Assembly (NCBI GenBank): GCA_037443685.1
Contig: JBBINX010000109.1
Location: 1 to 5,582 of the forward strand
From: JAHJRJ01 sp037443685
GTDB taxonomy: Bacteria; Bacteroidota; Ignavibacteria; UBA10030; BY39
Reading direction: 5' to 3'
Length of the DNA: 5,582 bases
Shown: piece after piece, positions 1-5,582 of the stretch
Position numbering within the stretch: position 1 is the stretch's first letter
Layout: the number at the start of each line of letters is the position of its first letter
Program-made: the position numbers and the translations under genes
Notes under the pieces: model-generated
Databases searched by the model: none
Told to the model about the DNA's origin: nothing
What the model saw: only the letters and a program-made list of their open reading frames with translations

Positions 1-2
1 CA

Positions 3-233
3 CGGTCTGAGTTGAAGAAGATGTTGCTATTGAAATGACGATAGTTGTTTGAACGTGNNNNNNNNNNNNNNNNNNNNNNNNNNNNNNNNNNNNNNNNNNN
101 NNNNNNNNNNNNNNNNNNNNNNNNNNNNNNNNNNNNNNNNNNNNNNNNNNNNNNNNNCCCATTGCGTTCGCCGAAGGCGAATTGCGTTAAAAAAAATATG
201 CATAATAAACAACACTTATTTTTTAGTCAACCT
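3..233. repeat. Tandem extragenic repeat, copy 1 (interrupted by assembly gap)
   Basis: This is the first of two copies of a non-coding repeat. Positions 3-57 are identical to 253-307 (offset 250). Positions 158-233 match 436-511 (offset 278) with only about four mismatches, near 213-216 and at 225. The two offsets differ because the gap between the matching parts is filled with an arbitrary number of Ns. The right part carries TTCGCC-GAA-GGCGAA (167-181), a perfect hairpin flanked by direct copies of ATTGCGTT (161-168 and 181-188), followed by a run of eight As. Short reading frames crossing it depend on the Ns or on repeat sequence, so I do not consider it coding. Confidence 0.9.
58..157. 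other. Assembly gap (100 Ns)
   Basis: Exactly 100 undetermined bases, the conventional placeholder for a scaffold gap of unknown size. The gap begins at the base equivalent to 307 and ends before the base equivalent to 436 of the second repeat copy. If the tandem repeat is regular, the real missing sequence is therefore about 128 bp resembling 308-435, the most palindromic part of the unit. This would explain why assembly failed there. Confidence 0.97.
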
Positions 234-306
234 ATGTGTGCAAACCGATACTCGGTCTGAGTTGAAGAAGATGTTGCTATTGAAATGACGATAGTTGTTT
301 GAACGT

Positions 307-330
307 GTTTGACCAATAAGTAAGTCAAAC
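307..330. repeat. Hairpin GTTTGAC/GTCAAAC
   Basis: GTTTGAC (307-313) and GTCAAAC (324-330) form a perfect 7-bp inverted repeat around a 10-nt loop. Copy 1 stops at the gap precisely at the base equivalent to 307, so the gap starts at this hairpin. No T-run follows that would make a convincing terminator. Confidence 0.6.
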
Positions 331-349
331 GTTTTTGCGATGATGTAGC

Positions 350-507
350 TGACTAAAAAGAAAATATTAAACGCAAAGGACGCCAAGCAGACGCAAAGTT
401 CCCAAAGAAACAAAAACCTTTGCGGTCTTTGCGTACCCATTGCGTTCGCCGAAGGCGAATTGCGTTAAAAAAAATATGCATAATAAACAAGACGTATTTT
501 TTGGTCA
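350..507. repeat. Large nested palindrome with ACGCAAAG/CTTTGCGT arms
   Basis: Several inverted pairs are nested around one centre near 408. The outer arm TGACTAAAAA (350-359) faces TTTTTGGTCA (498-507), with one mismatch that would be a G-U pair in RNA. In copy 1 the corresponding right arm, 220-229, reads TTTTTAGTCA and is an exact complement. Inside this, ACGCAAAG (371-378) pairs with CTTTGCGT (427-434), and CGCAAAG (392-398) pairs with CTTTGCG (418-424) around a purine-rich loop. The left half also repeats ACGCAAAG-like words every 10-20 bp. I have the impression that such ACGCAAAG/CTTTGCGT repeats are widespread between genes in Bacteroidota-related genomes. That is recollection, not a search result. 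Confidence 0.7.
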
Positions 508-511
508 ACCT

Positions 512-846
512 CAGACGAAGTAATCTGACAGAATGAGGATATTTAACGGTAATAATTACTTTTTAGATAACAACGCACATTATTATAAATTTCCCGAGGG
601 TAAAATTCAGATTCATCCCGGTTTGCGGGAAACAGAGTCGAAAATACTAAGCCCCCGGAGGCATTAAATATTTACAGAGAAATATTAATAACTGATGTTA
701 CACGAAGTAGCATTTTGGGATTAAGATTCAGGTCCACGTTTGGCAGAAAAATTTAAAAATTAATGAGCGATTTATCTACCTACTTCCTACAGCAGATTCA
801 GAATGACAGTGTTACGTAATATAGAAATAACAATTGAGGATAAATT
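512..846. other. Non-coding upstream region with short hairpins
   Basis: I see no credible gene in this stretch. The longest start-to-stop frame I noted on the forward strand is 44 codons (533-667), without a ribosome binding site. It contains two small hairpins: TCCCG-GTTTG-CGGGA at 616-630, and an all-AT stem AATATTT/AAATATT (667-673 and 680-686) around ACAGAG. A looser 7-bp pair, AAGTAAT/ATTACTT, lies at 518-524 and 555-561. A TTTG at 739-742 could suggest a Bacteroidota-type -33 element, but no TAnnTTTG follows at the right distance, so I do not call a promoter. The transcription start of the next gene presumably lies in this region. Confidence 0.6.
836..840 (+). promoter_or_regulatory. 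Ribosome binding site GAGGA deciding a TTG start
   Basis: GAGGA lies six bases upstream of the TTG at 847. The codons that follow read M-K-K-I-L-L, a normal start for a signal peptide, and no in-frame ATG would keep the signal peptide intact. The unusual start codon is therefore supported by both the spacing and the protein. Confidence 0.75.
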
Positions 847-1968
847 TTGAAAAAGATATTATTAAATTTGATAATCCTAATCGCAATTTTTTCATTTACA
901 ACGATAGCACAAAACCCGAGTTATGAAACAAAGTTGATGAATGGTGCCTTAGTAGCTCCAAACGAATACGAATTTGATATTTATATAAAGAGAACGGGCA
1001 GTGTGGCTTTCGAAGCATACGGTTTACAGGTAGCACTTATTTTTGATGATACAATAAAAAATGGCGGAACCCTTACATCAACATATATATCTGGTTCCTC
1101 AACAATGAATACTGACCAAATTCCATCCAATCCAAATGTGGCTACACTTGTTGGGACGAAAAGGGTATGGAAGTTAGCCGGTAAAATACCTACGGGTGGT
1201 ATCAGTGGCGGTGGCACAATAATATCAAACGAAGGTAACGGAACGAGATTAGGTCGCTTCAAAATAACTACTTCAGCTGTTTTATTTGGTTCAGCAATTC
1301 CAAATTTGACGTGGATCTTTGATCAAACAACTTATGGTTATGCAACAAAATTTACAGCTAAAGTGGGTGGCCAACCTATAGATATAACATCAGCCAATAT
1401 AGCAAATCACACAATTCTACTATATCCGACGTACGAATCAAAATTGATGAATGGTGCTTTAGTTGCACCAAACCAATACGAATTTGACATATTCGTTAAA
1501 AGTACAGGTATTTTGCCAATGGAAGCATACGGATTGCAAGTATGTTTAATTTTTGATGATGCAATACGCAATGCTGGCACTCTTACAGCGACGTATATAG
1601 CTGGTTCCAGTACAATGAATGCCGACCAAACACCATCCAATCCAAATGTCGCTACGCTTGTTGGGACAAAAAGAGTATGGAAGTTAGCCGGTAAAATACC
1701 CACAGGTGGTTTGTCCGGAACTGGAACAACGATATCAACAAAAGGAGATGGAACGAGATTAGGTCGTTTTAGAATATCTACATCAGCAAAATCTTTTAGT
1801 CCTGTACCAGCTAATCTAACATGGAATTTCAGTGGAACTCCGTATGGTTATGCGACCAAATTTTTGGTCTTTTCAGAAGAAAGAATGACATTACCTGATA
1901 TAACATCAATAAATCAAGCTAATTATTTAAATCTATTACCCAACCAACCTCTTTCTGTGAGGAAATAG
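847..1968 (+). CDS. Exported protein with two tandem cohesin-like beta-sandwich repeats
   Basis: Secreted or surface protein of 373 residues with no recognisable enzyme motif; I cannot assign a gene name. The start codon is TTG, chosen because GAGGA sits six bases upstream and a signal peptide follows: KK at 2-3, a hydrophobic core at about 4-18, and likely signal peptidase I cleavage after T-I-A21, leaving Gln22 first. The mature part is two repeats, residues 26-195 and 196-366. They align without gaps to the ATKF motif, with a two-residue insertion after it in repeat 2. Conserved blocks include YEFDI, EAYGLQV, LIFDD, GTLT, GSSTMN, GTRLGRF and NLTW. The patterning suggests an all-beta, cohesin-like or Ig-like fold of the kind I associate with T9SS-exported proteins of Bacteroidota and Ignavibacteria; this is from memory. 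The C-terminus ends at LLPNQPLSVRK. In related proteins a similar N-x-P-L-P-V-E-L linker often leads into a sorting domain, which is absent here. It may be naturally short or may have lost its tail. Binding or structural function is inferred only. Confidence 0.9.
   Translation: MKKILLNLIILIAIFSFTTIAQNPSYETKLMNGALVAPNEYEFDIYIKRTGSVAFEAYGLQVALIFDDTIKNGGTLTSTYISGSSTMNTDQIPSNPNVATLVGTKRVWKLAGKIPTGGISGGGTIISNEGNGTRLGRFKITTSAVLFGSAIPNLTWIFDQTTYGYATKFTAKVGGQPIDITSANIANHTILLYPTYESKLMNGALVAPNQYEFDIFVKSTGILPMEAYGLQVCLIFDDAIRNAGTLTATYIAGSSTMNADQTPSNPNVATLVGTKRVWKLAGKIPTGGLSGTGTTISTKGDGTRLGRFRISTSAKSFSPVPANLTWNFSGTPYGYATKFLVFSEERMTLPDITSINQANYLNLLPNQPLSVRK
922..1431 (+). repeat. Intragenic 510-bp repeat, first unit
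   Basis: Encodes residues 26-195. The start-to-start distance to the next unit is exactly 510 bp (170 codons). The most conserved block, residues 93-118 (1123-1200), is identical in protein to residues 263-288. At DNA level these 78-bp blocks differ at six positions, all synonymous third-base changes. Variable stretches are the loops after YEFDI and after the ATKF motif. Confidence 0.92.
1432..1944 (+). repeat. Intragenic 510-bp repeat, second unit
   Basis: Encodes residues 196-366. It matches the first unit throughout, except for a two-residue insertion shortly before the D-I-T motif (LPDIT here, PIDIT in unit 1). The similarity extends through codon choice in much of the unit, pointing to internal duplication or gene conversion rather than convergence. 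Confidence 0.92.
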
Positions 1969-2032
1969 CTCTAAAATCGAATTAATTTTAAGATTTGAAC
2001 AAAAAAAATAATTTTAAAAACATTATAAATAC

Positions 2033-2051
2033 TTGATTTTATTAAAATCAA
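2033..2051. repeat. Perfect 19-nt AT-rich inverted repeat between the two genes
   Basis: TTGATTTTA (2033-2041) and TAAAATCAA (2043-2051) are exact reverse complements around a single T. The site is 65 bp past the stop of the upstream gene and 171 bp before the next start. It could be an operator or a weak transcription terminator, but the stem is nearly all AT and no clean T-run follows. In a spacer this AT-rich a chance match is also possible. The rest of 1969-2222 shows no other clear signal before the ribosome binding site. Confidence 0.35.
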
Positions 2052-2211
2052 TAACTATATTTTAATAAATTTCAACGTTTGTTTTATCGATTTTTAAATG
2101 ATTTACAAATCTTTATCAATTTTATTCACTGACCAACAAAAATCCATGGTGAGCGATCCGTTAGAGAAGTCAAGCGGTAAATCGTATCATTAAAACTCAA
2201 ACCTAATGTTT

Positions 2212-2217
2212 AAGGAG
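2212..2217 (+). promoter_or_regulatory. Ribosome binding site AAGGAG
   Basis: A strong Shine-Dalgarno sequence five bases upstream of the ATG at 2223. Together with the signal peptide encoded immediately afterwards, it fixes the start of the large protease gene. Confidence 0.88.
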
Positions 2218-2222
2218 TTACA

Positions 2223-5200
2223 ATGAAAAACTTGTTTCGTTTTATTAGTATGTTGTTAGTGCTTACACTCATCTTTGGACTATCGACATTTTCTCAAACA
2301 CTAAATAAGATGGGAGAATATCCCGCGGGCCAACTATTTAAATCGTTAGCCCCTCCACCCCCTGAGGATGCTTTCTTTCTATCTAATGTTAACTATGGTC
2401 CATTATCGGGCACACCCGAGCAAATGGCACGACAATATTTGCAGGCACATTCATCGCAATTCAAGATGAAATCGAATTTAAATGATATTGCATTAGCTTA
2501 TATTCAGGAAAGCCCCGCGGGTTTTCACGTGAACTTCGACCAGAATTATTACGGAATTAAAATCTATCAATCGGATCTGGTTGTAAGTATTAATAAGAAG
2601 AATAGAGTAGAATTTTTCTCATCTAACTATAAGAGCGATTTTATTCCCCCTTTCACAATCAAACCGCAGTTTAGCGACGATGTAGCAATCCAATCGGCGA
2701 GAAATTACCTCGGAGTTCATGGAGAGCTTCAAGGTGAGCAATCATCACAATTGATGATTAGAGTTCTCAACGGTGAAGGGCAATTAGCGTATCGTGTTGT
2801 AATTCCTGCATTCGAGCCGCGCGGCGATTGGGAAGTTTTTGTTAATGCTATAACGGGTGAAATTATCAGTATTCAGGATATGACTTGTTATAGTCAATCT
2901 TCTCAACAGAAGAAACCCGATTTTCCACCTTTAACAAAAACATCCGTTAGCATATCAACAAGTCCGGCAATTCAGGAATTAGTAAATCAGGTTTCCGCTA
3001 GCAATATCAACAACCATATGCTTAGGTTAGAAGCTTTCAAAGCAAGGTATGTAGGATCTGCATCAGGAAGGGATTCATTAGCAAGGTCGAGGGATTGGCT
3101 CATTGGGCAACTGCAATCGTTTGGTTATACAGATATAGTTCAACAGAATTTTACATACAACAGTAACACTCTTCAAAATATTATTGTAACAAAAACCGGC
3201 ACCCGTTTTCCGGATACTATGGTAGTTTTAGGAGGTCATTACGATACGGTGAATGGACCTGGTGCCGATGATAACGGTTCAGGTGTTTCGTTGATATTAG
3301 AAGTTGCCAGGATTTTAGCCCAAAAGAATTTTGAATATACATTAAAAATAATATTTTTTTCTGCTGAAGAACCAGGGCTTATTGGTAGTGGGGCTTATGT
3401 TAATAACATTGCCGTCCCTGGCAACCACAAAATTAAAGTTATGATTAATGTGGATATGATTGGTTATTCGAGCGGGCAGAATATCGTAAAAGTAGAGAGG
3501 GACGAAAACAACAATCCTCCTAGTAACAATGCTGCTTCAGCACTTTACACCGATACTTTAGCGGCATTGACACAATTATATTCGACATTGACGACACAAA
3601 TTACGGCAGCATTTGCAAGTGATTATTTATCGTTCCAGAGCGCTGGATACGTAATAACAGGTTTCTATGAAAAAACCCAAAATCCATACTATCACACTAT
3701 TCGTGATTCTGTAAAATACTGCGACATTAATTACATTACGCAGATAACAAAAGCCACAGTTGCCGGTGTCGCTCATTTTGCAAAAAGTAATACAGGCAGC
3801 GGATTTGTTTTCGATCCGGATCCACTAACAACTGCTTTAGCAACGTACGGAACCGGCGGTTTTGTAGATAATAACGATGCTGATCATCCTGATCTTAATA
3901 ACCAGCGTGTTTTAAGAACATTGCCGGATTTAACATTCAGCGGGGGTGTTTATCGTTTGACAGGTCCCTATATCAACGTAATAGATTGGGACCCGCCAAC
4001 AATTGCACCAGTAACTTCTGCCCACCCCGATTCATTCAGATATACTCGTTTTCAAGATGGATTCGAAGATGTGATGGTTTATTACCACGTTGATAAAAGT
4101 CAACGGTGGATTCAATCATTAGGATTTACAAATATTCAAAATACATCAATAGGCGCCGATCCGCACGGATGGTCTGGTCAAGATAATTCATCGTATACTC
4201 CTTCAACTAATCGTATGTCATTTGGTGAAGGTGGAGTTGACGACGCAGAAGATGCCGACGTTATCTGGCACGAGTATGGACATGCGATACAGCATGGTTC
4301 AAAACCAGGCTGGTCTGGTTCTGGACAGCAGGGTGCTTTGGGCGAAGGTTTTGGTGATTATTGGGCAGAGTCGTACTCACGCTTTTTAAACTTTTGGCAG
4401 CCGAATCACGCACCATACTTCTGGGTTTTTGATTGGGATGGACATAATCCATTCTGGGCTGGTAGAATTTTAAATTACACACCTCTATATCCAGGTGGTT
4501 TAACAGGCACAATACACACCGATGGTCAGATGTGGTCATCTACGTTAATGAATATTTGGAATGAAATCGGTCGTGAAGTATTAGATAAATGCGTTTTACA
4601 AAGTCACTTCTATCTACCAACGAGTGGCGCGACGATGAAGCAAAATGCCGAGGCAGTAATTCAGGCAAACAGAAACTTTTACGGCGGCATTCACGTTCCT
4701 TCGATGGTGTACTGGTTCGGTCAGCGAGGGTTTATTAATCCGGCTGATTATATGCCTACTATTACTCACACACCACGCGGCGATAGTGAAAATCCAATTG
4801 GACCATACCCAGTTGTAGCACAAGTAGCTGCCGGTGGTTCAGCGGTTGATACGAACAGTATCAAAGTTTATTGGGGTAGGGGAGGCATCATCAACGATTC
4901 ACTCCAAATGGTGCGGACCGCTAATCCTAATGAATGGATAGCAAACATCCCCGGACACGGCGACTCAGCAACTTACAGATATTACATATATGCAAAAGAT
5001 GTTACCGGCGGTTTTACTACACACCCGACAAACGCTCCAACTAACTTTCACAAGTTCTTTGTCGGTCAGGATCTCACACCACCTGTCATCATTCATAACG
5101 CTATTCGTAATCAACCCAAATTGCGTTGGCCGACAAACGTTAGAGCAACCGTAACGGATAATATCGGTTTAGATTCAGTGTGGGTCGAATATTCACGCTT

Positions 5201-5582
5201 ACGAGGACCACTAACAGGTAGATTCAAGTTGTTAAATACTTCTGGTAATATTTATGAAGCAGTCTTTAATATCGACACATCGCAAGTACAAGTTGGTGAT
5301 ACTATTCAGTATAAAATCAAAGCAAAGGATAATTCAATTTCTGGAAACATTGCAACATCACCGGCGGTCGGATCCCATCAATTTGCAATCATAAGCACAA
5401 AAGGGATAATTTTAGTAGTTGATGATGACGGAACAGCGAAGACAGAATATTCTGATAAAGGTACATACGAAGTTGATCCATTGATGAAGGGAGTTACAGG
5501 CAGATTAATTCAACGGACTCTCACTGATGCCGGCTACATCGTAGATACAGTATCATTTGCAATCCACGATGCGTCCCAGTAT
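2223..5582 (+). CDS. Exported dual zinc metallopeptidase: FTP/PepSY propeptide, M28 domain, M36-like HEXXH domain (3' end missing)
   Basis: Secreted protease, 1120 codons without a stop and cut by the window edge. The signal peptide (1-24; cleavage after T-F-S24, leaving Gln25) is followed by a fungalysin/thermolysin propeptide (about 60-135, GFHVNFDQNYYGIKIY at 100-115) and a PepSY region ending W203-EVFVNAITGEI. Residues about 250-522 are an M28 aminopeptidase domain with all expected residues: H339-Y-D341, bridging D349 in GADDNGSG, E382-E383, D411 and H491 in YYHTIRD. VFDPDP (529-534) opens a fungalysin-like M36-type domain with GGVDDAEDADV, then H683-E-Y-G-H687, zinc ligand E708 in GEGFGDYW, and H765 in IHTDGQMW as a probable transition-state stabiliser. 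Two Ig-like modules follow (about 862-950 and 955-1050). At 1061 GIILVVDDDG starts a Rossmann-like or flavodoxin-like domain that is truncated. The expected roles are an aminopeptidase plus an endopeptidase acting outside the cell, kept inactive by the propeptide until processed. Substrates are unknown. Any sorting domain would lie beyond the edge. Confidence 0.95.
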   Translation, partial: MKNLFRFISMLLVLTLIFGLSTFSQTLNKMGEYPAGQLFKSLAPPPPEDAFFLSNVNYGPLSGTPEQMARQYLQAHSSQFKMKSNLNDIALAYIQESPAGFHVNFDQNYYGIKIYQSDLVVSINKKNRVEFFSSNYKSDFIPPFTIKPQFSDDVAIQSARNYLGVHGELQGEQSSQLMIRVLNGEGQLAYRVVIPAFEPRGDWEVFVNAITGEIISIQDMTCYSQSSQQKKPDFPPLTKTSVSISTSPAIQELVNQVSASNINNHMLRLEAFKARYVGSASGRDSLARSRDWLIGQLQSFGYTDIVQQNFTYNSNTLQNIIVTKTGTRFPDTMVVLGGHYDTVNGPGADDNGSGVSLILEVARILAQKNFEYTLKIIFFSAEEPGLIGSGAYVNNIAVPGNHKIKVMINVDMIGYSSGQNIVKVERDENNNPPSNNAASALYTDTLAALTQLYSTLTTQITAAFASDYLSFQSAGYVITGFYEKTQNPYYHTIRDSVKYCDINYITQITKATVAGVAHFAKSNTGSGFVFDPDPLTTALATYGTGGFVDNNDADHPDLNNQRVLRTLPDLTFSGGVYRLTGPYINVIDWDPPTIAPVTSAHPDSFRYTRFQDGFEDVMVYYHVDKSQRWIQSLGFTNIQNTSIGADPHGWSGQDNSSYTPSTNRMSFGEGGVDDAEDADVIWHEYGHAIQHGSKPGWSGSGQQGALGEGFGDYWAESYSRFLNFWQPNHAPYFWVFDWDGHNPFWAGRILNYTPLYPGGLTGTIHTDGQMWSSTLMNIWNEIGREVLDKCVLQSHFYLPTSGATMKQNAEAVIQANRNFYGGIHVPSMVYWFGQRGFINPADYMPTITHTPRGDSENPIGPYPVVAQVAAGGSAVDTNSIKVYWGRGGIINDSLQMVRTANPNEWIANIPGHGDSATYRYYIYAKDVTGGFTTHPTNAPTNFHKFFVGQDLTPPVIIHNAIRNQPKLRWPTNVRATVTDNIGLDSVWVEYSRLRGPLTGRFKLLNTSGNIYEAVFNIDTSQVQVGDTIQYKIKAKDNSISGNIATSPAVGSHQFAIISTKGIILVVDDDGTAKTEYSDKGTYEVDPLMKGVTGRLIQRTLTDAGYIVDTVSFAIHDASQY

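Larger units (their letters stand above)
253..511. repeat. Tandem extragenic repeat, copy 2 (complete)
   Basis: This is the intact copy of the unit, about 259 bp long, separated from copy 1 by 19 bp (234-252). Its edges carry a 7-bp inverted repeat, GTCTGAG at 255-261 and CTCAGAC at 510-516. Inside lie a 7-bp hairpin (307-330), a large nested palindrome (350-507) and the TTCGCC-GAA-GGCGAA hairpin (445-459). No plausible gene or ribosome binding site is present on either strand. The unit could be a dispersed extragenic palindrome, a MITE-like element, or a transcribed structured RNA. I cannot tell which from one locus. Confidence 0.88.

Noticed and set aside
216..440. Reverse-strand frame of 74 codons in the repeat region
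   Set aside because: It lies in palindromic repeat sequence across copy boundaries, has no ribosome binding site that I can see, and its protein has no recognisable pattern.
3..511. Possible CRISPR array because of repeats on both sides of a gap
   Set aside because: The repeated unit is about 259 bp with only a 19-bp spacer and two copies; there is no short repeat with regular unique spacers and no cas gene.
533..667. Forward 44-codon frame beginning with ATG
   Set aside because: No Shine-Dalgarno sequence precedes it, its composition is unremarkable, and it overlaps short hairpins; chance is the simpler explanation.
981..1703. Two reverse-strand frames (93 and 98 codons) with near-identical protein stretches
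   Set aside because: They are antisense shadows of the two tandem repeats in the 847-1968 gene; their mutual similarity only reflects that duplication.
2078..2108. Possible Bacteroidota promoter (TTTG at 2078-2081) upstream of the protease gene
   Set aside because: At the expected 19-base distance the sequence is ATTTACAA, not TAnnTTTG, so the second element is missing.
4261..4823. Reverse-strand frames of 92 and 69 codons
   Set aside because: They lie opposite the catalytic part of the large protease, whose frame is continuous and carries conserved motifs.
2223..5582. Frameshift or fusion artefact as the cause of the two-protease architecture
   Set aside because: The frame stays continuous without stops across all junctions, and motifs of both proteases fall in the same phase, so an assembly error would have to be in frame at both joins; possible but not favoured.

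Overview
The window looks like a metagenomic or draft-genome scaffold from the Bacteroidota/Ignavibacteriota/Chlorobi side of the tree. The evidence is AT-rich non-coding DNA, two exported proteins whose predicted mature N-termini both begin with Gln (typical of Bacteroidota signal peptidase I substrates), an extracellular beta-sandwich type that I associate with secreted proteins of that group, and ACGCAAAG/CTTTGCGT extragenic repeats. No rRNA, tRNA or taxonomic marker gene is present, so the placement is an inference.

Layout. Positions 1-511 hold two tandem copies of a palindrome-rich non-coding repeat with a period of about 278 bp. The first copy is interrupted by an assembly gap of exactly 100 Ns (58-157). 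Positions 512-846 are non-coding, with a few short hairpins. A complete gene at 847-1968 (TTG start with a good ribosome binding site) encodes a 373-residue exported protein made of a signal peptide and two nearly identical ~170-residue beta-sandwich-like repeats. It stops where a C-terminal sorting domain would be expected. A 254-bp AT-rich spacer with one perfect 19-nt inverted repeat follows. From 2223 to the right edge (5582) a second gene is open without a stop for 1120 codons. It is the main content of the window although it is incomplete.

The second gene encodes a very large exported protein with two complete zinc-peptidase active sites: a signal peptide, an FTP/PepSY propeptide, an M28-type aminopeptidase domain, a fungalysin-like (M36-type, HEXXH) metallopeptidase domain, two Ig-like modules, and the start of a further VVDDDG domain. 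The propeptide and the HEXXH domain look like the two halves of one ordinary fungalysin-like protease, with the M28 domain lying between them. This nested two-protease arrangement is the most interesting feature here.

The two genes lie on the same strand and both products should leave the cytoplasm, so they may belong to an extracellular protein-degradation or surface programme. The 254-bp spacer and separate ribosome binding sites do not establish an operon.
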